Of a stretch of DNA of 64,000 nucleotides, positions 9,178-20,200 are shown piece after piece. The translations under genes and the position numbers were made by a program. The notes under the pieces are model-generated. The model was given only the letters and a program-made list of their open reading frames with translations. It ran no database searches and was not told the origin of the DNA. The stretch is from Lucifuga dentata (taxonomy: Eukaryota; Chordata; Actinopteri; Ophidiiformes; Bythitidae): positions 207,134-271,133 of the forward strand of contig VXCM01000814.1 of the NCBI GenBank assembly GCA_014773175.1, written 5' to 3'. Within the stretch, counting starts at the first letter, position 1. The number at the start of each line of letters is the position of its first letter.

Positions 9178-12100
9178 TTATCCGTTCATGCTGCAGTAGA
9201 CATAGTAGAGGACAGCTGCAACCAGAGCCAAGAGCAGTAGCCGAATCATCATCGCCATGCATCCTCCAGACTTTCTGATTGGTTCTGTGGTTTGTACTGT
9301 ACTGTGATTGGCTGCTTTGGTACTCTGGATGGGAGGCCTGGAGAAGAAGAAATACAAGTTGATGTCAGACCTTTACTCACACAGTCACACACTCAAACAC
9401 ACCACTTCGTGTAGGAAGACTCACTCTTCATCGTGGTCTGATTCCTCATCCACAACTGGCTCGGTTTTTCCTCTGTGCCTCGGCCTGATGGTGAAACACT
9501 TCATGCTTAGTTCACATTTCACTTTTTTCAGTTTTACAGTGTAGTCAAAGGCATTTATACATACACAATAACATCAATACGTGCCATACTGTCAAATATT
9601 GTCTGAAATACTGTAGTTAAGCCAAGAAAAATCCAACTGGAAAATTCATGAGTTAGATATGGAGACCAACTGCATGGAAACACTATTAACCTTATCAAAA
9701 CACAATTTATTACTACTTGGCCCAATTAACATCTAAATCTGACAAGCTAAATTTACTTCTGGCTTCCAAATGCAGAGTTTATAGTTTAGGAGCACATGAA
9801 GGCAGCATTAAAGGACCATTTTGCATCTTTGATCCTAATATATTCAATTTTTGCACATATTACGTTACTGACAATTATTTCCCAAAGGATAAAACTGTAT
9901 TTCAGCTTTCCTGTTATTTTGCAAAATCTCTTAATCTTTCAGACTTGAATATTCAAGCAATACACCCACCTTATAAATCAATGTTTCGCCTGCTTATAGT
10001 TACGCAGCCCTATGAAGTCACGGTCGTTTAAATTTTTCGATAAATGCAGGTTTTCTTTTGGGACTGTTGGGACGGTGCAGCATGTGTCTGTGTGTGTGTC
10101 CCCACTGACGCTATGTGACTCATATTTTAGTCATTGTAACATTGACTTTGTATTGACTAAACTGACACTGAATCATTGATTATTTGCTGTTCATATTATT
10201 CTGTAATATTTAATATTTTCCTTATATAAAAAGTTTTTTTTAAGGAGTTTTTCTTTGTCTTCTTAGAGAACTTGGGCTGGGTCAGGAACCATTAATGTGT
10301 AAAGCCCTTTGTAAAGCCCTTTGAGACACTGTATGTGATCCTGGCTATACAAATAAAATTTGACTTGACTTTGACTTGACTATATTCCTCGGTGGAGATA
10401 TACATTCACTCTGCACTTTTTAATGCGCTTAAATGCTAAAATTATATAACTTTAAAAAAAACCCTGAATATACGTCCTGTTCGTGATGATGGATTACGTA
10501 TCCCAAGAACATTTCAAGTATCAACAAGCTGATTTTAATAGCGTACCAGAATGAACAGAAACCAATGGTGGTCTGGAAGATAGAAAAAAGTTTGTTAACT
10601 CACCGTTCCAGTAGTATGATTTGGGAAATAATTGTCAGTAACGTTACGTGTATGAAAATTGAATATATTAGGCTCAAACATGCAAAATGGCCAGTATGGT
10701 CCTTTAATCTGGGTCTTAATGCTAATGTCATATACAGCACATATCCTGTATACTCTACTACACCCACCATTTTTGTAATTTTACTGCAATGCTACATCAG
10801 CACAGTTTAAATTCTAATAATCTGCAATGTGTGTGTGTGTTCAAGGTGTACTCACATTTCTCCAGAACCTTCATGCTTTACCTGTAGAAATAAAGCAGGC
10901 AGATCAGTGGTCTTAGTTACATGTACAGGTGAGATAAGACAGGTGGACACACAGAGAGAAAGGAGGTCAGGACTCACCGGCGTGTGGTACGTAATGTAGG
11001 TAATCTCCTCCTCTGTAAGGAAAGAAAACTATACTGATAGTAGAAATTACATTTACTCACATTAATACAAAATTTCAGCTGCACTTTCAATGCATTTAAA
11101 ATAACGGTGAATTGAAATGCTATACAATTTATATCAGGGTAATGATAAAGCTATGGGGAAGAATATATACTCTATGAAGCAACCCCTTAAAAAAAAAAAA
11201 TCTGAAAATTTCTGGGAGATGAACACCAGNATATACTCTATGAAGCAACCCCTTAAAAAAAAAAAATCTGAAAATTTCTGGGAGATGAACACCAGATGGC
11301 AGCTTTGACAAACAAAGCTCTGTGTCTGCAGCTTTTTACACTCCCGTTGTTTTAATTATTCTGATTTACAACAATGTCATTATGCTAGATCAGCTTTGTG
11401 TTGTGTGTGGTGTGTGTTGTTGAGGATCAGGACGGGGATGTTTTCCACAGTAACGATGACACAATAAGGAACATGACTGCTTGATTTCAGCATGGGTGGA
11501 AATGTAACCTTTAAATTTTGCTCTTAGTCAAGCATTATCTTTTTTTGTGTGACTACAAGGGTCGATTGATAAGTTCTGAGCCTCCAGCTGTAAAACGTTT
11601 TTTGAAGTAATATAATTTTGTGTGTTTTTGCACATCAACTGCAGTCGTTTGAGCCACTAAGTGACTATAACTAACAGCATCCAGTGGAACCATAGGGGTT
11701 ATGAGTTGTATGCGGACTAACTCAGCAAACATACAGTCACGTGTCATTTTTCTGCTCTATGAAGTTCTGTTCTACAAGAGAGTGGCTGAAAAGAATCAAG
11801 ATGTTGCAGTGGCCAAGTTAAAATGCAAATGTAAACCTAACTGAAATGCTGTGGCAGGATAGTATGAGAGCTGTGCATCAACTCAGCTCAAGAAACGTAG
11901 TAAAGAAGAGTGGCAAATTAACCTCATTACAATTGAAGAGGAGCAGAGAGGAGGACAGGAAGGGGGGGGGGGNGGGGGGGGGAGAGAGAGAGAGAGAGAG
12001 AGAGAAACAGGAAGAGAAAAAGTTACAGACACATTATTCTGACTGATTACAGACATTTATCACAGTGGACATTTAGCAGAAAAAGCACAGGTGTAAATAA

Positions 12101-12937
12101 TAATATTAATGGCTCTGTTCCATTAAGGTGTGGAAGTGAGTCAACAAGGCACGCCTAAATGGAATGCAGACAAGTCTAAATTTCCACCTTTAGAAAGTGT
12201 TTAGCTATTATGACCATTATTCAGAGCGTCAGTTAAATTATGGCCAGATGTGAATATCTTTAAATTCCATTAAAAAGCAGCACAGCTTAAAATATAAACA
12301 TCACCGTCACTTGCTACCATAAGACATTTAGATATAATAGGTATAATAAATAAAAAGATAATGAGACGTGACCGGGCCTCGTGAGTCCAGCAGGCTGGTG
12401 TCCTACCTTCCTCTCTGTAGTAGGTCTTATCAGAGGAGCCTTTCTCTGGAGCTTGGTCCATGGCCTCCTGAAGCTTCTTCTCATACAGCCTGCGAGTTGT
12501 GTCTGTCCACACAAACACATCAGCAAAGTCTGTCTACATTCTAATCACAGGAACTTAAAGGACCATACCACTGATTGTGCATGTTTAAGCCCAATATATA
12601 AATATATATATAAATAACCCGTTCCATGCTACGTTCCAGGGAATATAGTCCCAGGAGAAGACGGCTTTTACAGAGAAATTAAAATGACTGTCCCTTTTAC
12701 AATCGTGCATAAGTGTTAGAAGCCAAAACATTGAATTTTAAGGTGGGTGTATCACCTGAACATTTGATTTTGAAATATTAGGGGATTTGAAAAAATAACA
12801 GGAAAACTAAAATATTGTTTTATGTTTTGGAAATTGGTTATCAGTAACGTAACATGTATGTGGGTTGGATATACAGTATATCTCATACACGCACAATCGC
12901 TGCTTTGGTCCTTTAAGAGATGCTGTCAGTGTTTGTG

Positions 12938-12982
<45 letters not shown>

Positions 12983-13069
12983 GCTCTTACCTACTATGGG
13001 TCCATGTTTGATTCCATATTCAGTCAGCAACTGACTGATCTCCTCATCACTTTTTTCTCCCAAAGACAT
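9178..13069 (-). CDS. emd: Emerin (LEM-domain inner nuclear membrane protein)
   Basis: Six coding exons on the minus strand: 13069-12991, 12502-12407, 11012-10978, 10881-10856, 9472-9425 and 9337-9178. They join to 147 codons plus TAA with consistent phases and GT-AG sites. Residues 1-43 form a LEM domain (EEISQLLTEYGIKHGPIV then DTTRRLYEKKLQEAM), which in emerin binds BAF at the inner nuclear membrane. A short acidic, Tyr-rich middle follows (YYREE, EEITYITYHT, VVDEESDHDEE). The protein ends in a tail anchor, IRLLLLALVAAVLYYVYC plus SMNG. Human emerin is 254 aa; the Ser-rich middle is largely absent here. Adjacency to filamin A in head-to-tail orientation matches human EMD-FLNA. A LEMD-type paralogue is possible but the synteny argues for emd. 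Confidence 0.9.
9808..10707 (+). mobile_element. TTAA-bounded inverted-repeat element, copy A (with nested insert)
   Basis: The left end TTAAAGGACCAT...TATTCAATTTT..GTTACTGACAATTATTT is mirrored by the right end AAATAATTGTCAGTAACG...TATGGTCCTTTAA. The TIRs are about 90 bp. TTAA bounds both ends (9808-9811 and 10704-10707), as in the other two copies. The interior has no transposase. Compared with copy B the interior is interrupted at 10066-10381 by an unrelated retroposon end. It lies in the emd intron between exons 10856 and 9472. Confidence 0.8.
10066..10381 (+). mobile_element. Retroposon 3' end nested in copy A
   Basis: Copy B reads GGGACTATATTCC across this point, whereas copy A reads GGGACT, then 316 extra bases, then ATATTCC. 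The insert ends with GTAAAGCCCTTTGAGACACT, GGCTATACAAATAAAATTTG and a (TTGACT)n tail, the same family as 240-410. It post-dates the host element. A short duplication (ACT or GACT) cannot be separated from the tail. Confidence 0.75.
11165..11295. other. Assembly-overlap duplication around a single N
   Basis: 11165-11229 and 11231-11295 are identical 65-bp segments separated by one N. This is read as unmerged contig ends, not biology. It lies in the emd intron between exons 12407 and 11012. Confidence 0.85.
12555..12916 (-). mobile_element. TTAA-bounded inverted-repeat element, copy C (short, diverged)
   Basis: It begins TTAAAGGACCATACC and ends GGTCCTTTAA with TTAA at both borders. The block AAGGTGGGTGTATCACC (12741-12757) is the reverse complement of GATACACCCACCTT in copy B, so this copy is inverted relative to A and B. 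It is shorter (362 bp), with an AT-rich left arm. It lies in the emd intron between the start exon and the exon at 12502. Confidence 0.7.
12941..12981 (+). repeat. (TG)n microsatellite beside the emd start exon
   Basis: About 20 TG units end nine bases from the emd exon donor (12990). On the emd strand this is a (CA)n tract just inside the intron. Confidence 0.9.
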
Positions 13070-13070
13070 C

Positions 13071-13100
13071 TGGATGGATGGATGGATGGATGGATGGACG

Positions 13101-13155
<55 letters not shown>
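13071..13155 (+). repeat. (GGAT)n/(GATA)n microsatellite abutting the emd acceptor
   Basis: Seven GGAT-type units pass into about thirteen GATA units. On the minus strand, (TATC)n(CATC)n runs straight into CAG|ATG of emd, replacing a normal pyrimidine tract. Confidence 0.9.
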
Positions 13156-13157
<2 letters not shown>

Positions 13158-13519
13158 AGTAAGGGGAGGAGTTTTCAATACTACGCTTTTCTCCTGACTT
13201 TACAGGCTGTTCTTAACCCAACAAGGAAATTTATGAAAAAAAAAAAACTGCTCCAAACCGAAACTGTAGCACCTCTAGTGAAGATTTATCTTGTTATATC
13301 CGTGAAACTCAATATAAAATCTCCTTTTCTAAGGGAAACAAATCGCTTTTCCTGCTTTAATGTTGCTACTATCAACATTAAACTGTCGTTTGCAAAAAGT
13401 AACGAACCCAAACTAATTTCGCGGCTAATTTTTTTTAAATCAAATGAAACGAAAGCAAGCGTTAAAAACATTAGAGTAGAAAACTCTTTATTAAGATGGA
13501 ATGTAAAAGTTTCGCTTAC

Positions 13520-13600
13520 CTTTGAAACGGTTAAAAAAAAGTGCAGAGCTGGAAAAGTGGCTAACACAGGGCGAGGTTAGCACGGAGTAAAGTGGGCGTA
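13520..13600 (-). promoter_or_regulatory. Candidate emd non-coding first exon and start region
   Basis: The emd start codon is preceded directly by a CAG acceptor (13070-13072), so a 5' leader exon must lie upstream. A good minus-strand donor, CAAAG|GTAAGC, is present with the exon ending at 13520, preceded by GC-richer sequence around 13555-13600. The transcription start is not defined. From 13600 to 14500 I see only low-complexity sequence and no exon. Confidence 0.45.
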
Positions 13601-14004
13601 ACTCTTGGCAACATCTGGACAATCTACATCCATATAATACAAATTAAATTAAATTAAAAATATAAGCATCCGTACATAATTGATTTCATCTTTTAAAATT
13701 TTATTCGCGTTTTTGTAGTGAGGATCTGTGGAATTGTGCGTTTATAGCTCATGGTATTTCATATATTTTGACTTGGAGACTCCAAAGTCATAGTTACATT
13801 TCATTTATTCATTATTTTACCGGGGTTTTATTTATGTATTGTAATAATCGCATAATTGTTGGTACACGCTCAAGTTGGTTTTAATTAAGCTTAAGTTTTT
13901 TTAGATGAGGTAAGACAGGTCTTACAACTCAGTATCTGTAGTGTTATGTAAGATTTTCCATGGGATTTTCTCTCCTGCAGTGCCCCCTGGAGCTAGTTTG
14001 TGTC

Positions 14005-14022
14005 AGAGAGAGAGAGAGAGAG

Positions 14023-14062
<40 letters not shown>
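14005..14062 (+). repeat. (GA)n(GT)n compound microsatellite
   Basis: GA and GT dinucleotide runs lie in the intergenic stretch between emd and flna (13600-14506). Nothing else recognisable is present in that stretch. Confidence 0.9.
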
Positions 14063-14064
<2 letters not shown>

Positions 14065-14506
14065 AGGCCTAATAAAGACTTTTCTGCTTTGGACTTTCTT
14101 CAGATGGGCGTTGGCTACAGACTCCAGTAATGTATATACAACCAGTCTACCATTTTCCACATTTGGTATATTCTCTGTATGAAACATAATTATGAAAACA
14201 ATCACTTTTTCTGCTATGGCAACTAATTTAGTAATATCCTGTGCATTAAATAAAACATGAAAGATGCGGTACAGAGAAGTACATGATAGAAATATTATTG
14301 GTAGGATATTAAAAGCTCAATGCTGCATATCACAGGCACTTTGTCTAACTTTATCTATGAACATATGTTTTTAGCATTTGTCATGGCTTAGGATGACATA
14401 ATTATATGATCCCATATTGTAAAAATTATCCATTCATCCATTGTGAATCAGAGTGAAAAACATTTAAAAGACGCTAGAGAGAGCCAATAGATTGACAGAA
14501 AAATAC

Positions 14507-15987
14507 TTTATTGTGTATCAAAATACTGTAAGTCTTACACTTTTAAAGCCTTTTTATTTAGGACAAGATTCATTTTTTGTTCTGAAATACTGAGTAAACA
14601 CAAAGCCAGAGAGCTGGGAGGAGGAAGGGAGAGGGTGGGTGGCTGAGGGTTACAGACACTAAGCAGAAAACAAAGTCACGTCTCTTCTCATTTATTTTTG
14701 GTCTTTGTGTTTAAGAAAGTGACAAGTCACAATATCATCTTCAGCCCTCCTGTCCAGCGCAACTTTAGAAATTTCCCTTTTTAAACATTTTAATTTATGA
14801 GACAATTCCATATTTAAAACTGGACCACTTATATCACCACGTCTTATTCAGATTCAGCTGAAATGATTTCTTTCTGTATCTTAAGAGCTTTAGCACCTAA
14901 TGAACATACAGAGTGCATGTGTGCATCTCACATTTAACACGCAGAAAGCTGAAGCATCATTTCCCAGCAGCGGTGTTGAGACGGAGCATGTGTCAGACAA
15001 ACCACGAGTGATGGTAAGACACTACTTGCCCTACCTTTTATCTTTTTTTTGTAATAATTCCCTACTCTAATCCATATTCTGGTTTTAAGAACAGCAGTGC
15101 TTAACATTGGATCACACTAGCAGCAGGTAAAACAACTGGATTAATTAAAGAGCATCATAAACTGGGCCCAAGCTAAGCATTCACTGGTATCAACATGACA
15201 AAACTACTCCTGTAAGTGAACAGATGAGCCTTTTAGCTGGATTTTCCATGAAAAATAAAAGGAACTGCATCTCAAAGTGTGTGACAGGAGTGTGTGAGGC
15301 ATGCATGCAAAGGTACTTTTATTGTTTGCATATAAAACCATAGGCAGTACTGGATATGTAACTTGGCCCTGTCATTGTTCATATAAAAGCCTGTGTAAAA
15401 CCATTTCCATTATCTACGAGTAGCTTTTCAGTGAAAACAATGACACTCCATCCCATGCTACGCTTGGACCAATATCTACAATGCAATCCCACCATTCTAC
15501 ACTCTACTGGCTGACCAGCCATCGATATCCACTTATGTTCATGACAGAAAATGTAGAAAGTCTAAGGCACAATTGTCTGCTAGTTTACAGTAATAAAAGG
15601 TGCATTTTTCTCCTCCCTAAATACATAAGGATGTAATTAGAAGATGGATGAAAAGAGAATGGACTGAATGATGAGGAGAGGAAAATTCAGTGTATGCAGT
15701 CATCTGTGGGAGATCTTGAACTGGGTTTAAAATAAGCCTGGTTGGTTACAGTGAAGTGGTTTGACAAGTTTGAATGTGGAAAACAGAAATCTGGCTGCTG
15801 ATGGAGAAGTTTGTTTTCTAGTTGGTTAAATAGTCATAAAATAAGAAGCAAAAAAAAGCCAGAAATCCTATTGGTTGAATTTTAACATGGATGGGACTGG
15901 AGCTGTAAACAATGATTAGTTTCTAGACAGAATTTCATCCATTTTAAACAGTGGTACGATAAAGTTTCTTGTTTTGAAGATTGGATT
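14507..15987 (-). other. flna 3' UTR with poly(A) signal
   Basis: Minus-strand sequence downstream of the flna TAA. The AATAAA hexamer is the complement of 14507-14512, so the transcript should end near 14480-14495, giving a 3' UTR of about 1.5 kb. No coding exon is visible within it. An earlier signal may exist but none is as clear. Confidence 0.6.
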
Positions 15988-17224
15988 TTAGACAGTGATG
16001 TGATAGGGGCTGCCAGGGATGTGCACATCCCCCCATTTGACCACCAGGATGTACTCTCCCTTCTCTTTGAGCTGGTAGCTGACGTTGTACATGCGATTGC
16101 CCAAATGTTTCACAAGGATTTCCTCGCACGGGACCTTGGGACCGTCCACACCAACCAGGAGCATGTTACGTCCTGTAGATGGAAACAGAAGAGAATTTCA
16201 AGCAAAACATTTAACTATTAAAAGTGGTAACTTTTATGAATATCAAAATCAATGTATTAATAAAAACTTGATAAAACTACAAACAAACAAGGTCATCAGC
16301 AGAACTGTTAACCAATGGCTATCGATTTACCAAATGAAGACCAAGTTTCCCATAAATTCCATCACTTCTTATTGCAAAAAGGATGAAATGGTAGGAACAA
16401 TTTTTGTTTTCTCTTTCACAAAAGAGAGTAGGATAGAAGCCAGTATAGGTTTACAATATCTTCAACATTTGTCGTTTTTGAATGATAAATTAAACTTGAA
16501 GGCTCCTACAAACTGTGATTTTCCTCTCAGATAAAATCTTGATAGAATCATGATGATATCTTTGATCATCAATCCAAAATGGTGGATGAGACAAATCCAC
16601 CGATGGCCAATTTAGCGCTCTTGTGACCAAGAACAGCTTGAGAAAAAAATTCTGACAGTATTGGAAATTTTGGACCAAAATCTATCAATTTGACTGCTGA
16701 TATTATCCATGTCAATAAATGGGTAGATGGATGAAGTTGGCACAATCTAATATGCATCAAATAGTTTGACAGATTATAACTAAGAATTTTTATTACACGT
16801 CTTGCACAGATCTTATGAGCTGAACTTAGAAGATTGCTGTTACTGCACAGTTTGCAGGAGGCATAAGTCTCCAAGCTTACAGTATATGGTAATATTTTAT
16901 TTATGATAAAATATTACATCTATCCCATTTTAAAGAAGTTTACTGGCAAACAAATTTAGACCAGTGTTTGTCTTTGTGAGGAGGAAAAGGCAAACGTGAA
17001 CTTGTTAACATCACGATCATACACACCTGCTTTGCTGCAGTCAACAGTGAAGCTGTTCTTTTGTCCAATGAAGCCCTTGGTCAAGCCCAGGCCCTTTGCC
17101 AAGACCTTGGTGGCATCTGACTGGGTGGGAACACCCTGCTGAGAACAGCTGATGGCACGAGTCACAGGGTCAACCATCACAGAAGAGGTTTCATGCATAC
17201 TGTGGCTGGACACCAACTTGGAAC
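15988..17224 (-). CDS. flna: flna exons 47-48: hinge 2 and dimerisation repeat 24
   Basis: Exon 17224-17027 encodes hinge 2 ([19 protein letters not shown] ... [12 protein letters not shown]) and the start of repeat 24 ([19 protein letters not shown]). Exon 16172-15988 finishes repeat 24: [60 protein letters not shown] at 15988-15990. Repeat 24 mediates tail-to-tail dimerisation. CEEILVKH and the terminal Tyr in GSPY match FLNA better than FLNB or FLNC (which as I recall read CEEVYVKH and GSPF). Confidence 0.96.
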
Positions 17225-20200
17225 CTAAAGGAAGAATAACAAAGGTGAGATTCAGGAGTTTGAATGTCATCTATCCCTCTGTATATAATGTTGGATCATA
17301 GACCACAGCTGAGGGGTAGGCAGTGTTGAACATGCACATGCCTGAGTCCTTTTTCCCATTTGTTGCCTTGAGTGTGTATTTTTCTTCACATTGTATAGCT
17401 CATGGCTCTTTGGCTCTTTTCTTTACAATGCTAAGTCAATGCTAACTCTGTTTCTGTAATTAATTAGGTGGCCTTTAAAGGCATGCTGGGAGTTTTACAC
17501 CTAGATGTTAAGCATTTTTCCCATTCAAGACCTTTCCTATACAATCACCTATTATAAATGTTAAATTAAGTCACTGCATGTTTTATGTCCAAAAAGCAAA
17601 CACTTTCCTCACCAGTGATCTTGGCCTTGAAGGGGCTTCCAACGATGTGGTAAGGTCCACCATATTTGATGGAGATTAGATAGTTTCCAGGAGCCATGGG
17701 AGTGTATGTGACCCTGTAACCCTCAGGGCACTCCACACAATCCATCTTCACCTTGGAGGGCCCGTCGATGGTCACAGCTAAAGCCCCGGGGCCTGCGTTG
17801 CTTGTATTCACCACAAATTCGCATGCAGTTCCTGGGAGGCAAAAAAAAAAGCAGCAGAGAGGTGAGAAAAATGACACAGAAGAAGGACTGAGTAAAAAAA
17901 GACATAAATGTAAACTTCAGTAGGAGAGAGAAAGCCTGCTTAGCTGAAACAAAGTGTGTGTGATGCCGTGTGTTACCTGTGGTGCCTCCCTCCAGCCCTG
18001 GTCCATAAGCAGACACCATCCCAGGGTCACCGGCCTGGCCCGTCTCTCCAACACGGATCTTAAATGGACTACCAGGGATGTGACTGCCATTGAACTTCAC
18101 ATCGATTAGATAGAGACCATTCTCTCTGGGGATAAACCGTACTGCATACTTATCTACAAACACAAAGAAGGGGAAAGGTAAACTTCAACATATCCCCCAA
18201 AATGAGACATCACTTCAGTGTTAGTTTGTTAAGCATGTAGCAGACAGTTTGGATGCCGTCTGTGTGGTCACCTTGGTCGATCTCAGTAACACAGCATTCC
18301 TCCAGGGCTCCAGAAGGGCTGTGAACCTTTGCATCAATAACACCCTTTGCTCCGTTCAGGCTGACAGCAAACGATGCTGGCTGGTTCACCTTCAAGCCCG
18401 ACTCCTGCTCAACAACACATACTCACACACTCAACAATGCGGCACAAATATTTACCAAATAACTGTCCAATGTTCCTCCTGCTTAACACAGTAAATTCTT
18501 ACTCACGATTATCATCTACCTTACCTGAAGGTCGCTAACAAGGCTAAAGAGGAGGGCTGCACAGTAAAAAGAGAAAGTTGATTTTGGGGAAGGTAACAGA
18601 CTGAAAAGGTCATGGACAGAAGACTGAAAAATATTTTTCACAAAATATTTCTTTGAGTATTTGTACATGGGTGTTTGCATGCAAGTGAAGGTATTTATCC
18701 ACTAATGTTCAGAATTGTATGTGTCAGTGTGAACAGAAATGTGGTGGATGGGGAGGGAGGGGTNGGGGGGGGGGTAGAGAAACAGCCCATGTCAGACCTC
18801 TTTAACCCTTTAGCGGCCATGTGTGAACTCTTACAGGTGAGACGCTGTTGGGAGCCTTTAGAATGAGGCACGAGAAACACACACAATCCTCTAGTTTCCC
18901 AGAAGCCTTTACACTGCCCATCAATGCAGCAGCAACTGATCACTTTGTACCTCTGTGCTAATCATAACCGACCTTAACCACCCTGAGCTACTAAAACCTG
19001 CACTATAGTACTGTTTGGATTTGGCTAAATACTGAATTTAAAACAAGCTCTTACAATTAACTGTACAATGATATGGATTTAAGAAAACTTCTGTTTTTTT
19101 AAATATGTATGTTGATGGCATGTACACTGGCTACCAATTTCATTTGTCCCTTTCCCTTTGTTAGTTTATCTGCAGTAAAAATATTTGTCTACTGTGAATA
19201 AAACAAAAATTGAACACTAAAAGCTCCATAAAGTTTTATTTATTATTAATTATTTTATTGTGTCCAAACCCTGAAGATTGGCTATCTAATCTGATATATG
19301 ATATTAATTACTCAAACCATCAGCTGCTGCATTGTGGGTAGTGCATTAAGGCCTGGAGTGTGTGCACACGGATGTGTGTGTGTCTCAGAGCCTCACCTGA
19401 AGACTGGCAACAGTAAGGCGGCGAGCATCATCTGACGGTGAGGCCACCGGGACGATGAAGGGGCTGTCAGGGATGTGCTCGTCATTGAAGCGGATCGACA
19501 CCTCGTAGTCGCCTGCAAGAGAGTGGATGGAAAGTTAGAAGGTCAATAAGACACACAAATACAAAAACAATGACAGCGCACCACACATGAGATTACATTT
19601 CAATAAAAACACAACAACAAACAGCCAATTATGCTACGGTACCAACCTCAAACTAACACACACAAAAAAGGACAAGTGTAGGACTACATGTGTATGAGGT
19701 AGAAATAAAACAGAAATGTACAAAACTTTCATACAATTCCGCCATCCCTCTCCCCTCTCTAACCTGGCTCCTGCACGATGTAGGACACTCCACTGGAGCC
19801 ATCCTTGCGGTCCTCGAAGGTAATCTCGGCTTTGCTCGGCCCCTCCACAGCAATACTGAGGCCTCCAGCTCCAGCCTCCCTTGTCCAGATGCTGAACTCG
19901 GCTACACAGAACACAGAAGCCAAGAAAAAAAAAGTCAGGTAGGCTGACTAGAGTATTAAAAATAAACACAGCACACATCTAATCCAGCCAAGACACCAAC
20001 CTGGAACTCCAGCCTCAGCTCTCTCCAGGCCTGGACCTCCAGCACGGACCTTATGTGCCCCTCCCTCTCCCAGGGGGCCCACGGTAAATTGAAATGGGCT
20101 GCCGGGCACGTGCATGCCATTGTACTTCACACACACAGTGTGGACACCCGTCTCAGTGGGAACGAAACGAATGCAATAAGTGTTGTTCTCTCCCTCCATA

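Noticed and set aside
9717..10031. 104-codon open frame on the plus strand
   Set aside because: Falls within the TTAA-bounded repeat element; equivalent frame is broken in copy B.
13971..13998. CTCF-like GTGCCCCCTGGAG near 13980
   Set aside because: Two mismatches to the core consensus, unlike the perfect sites at 2274 and 41715.
16085..16534. 149-codon plus-strand open frame over the last flna exon
   Set aside because: Antisense shadow of flna exon 48 continuing into intron; no independent support.
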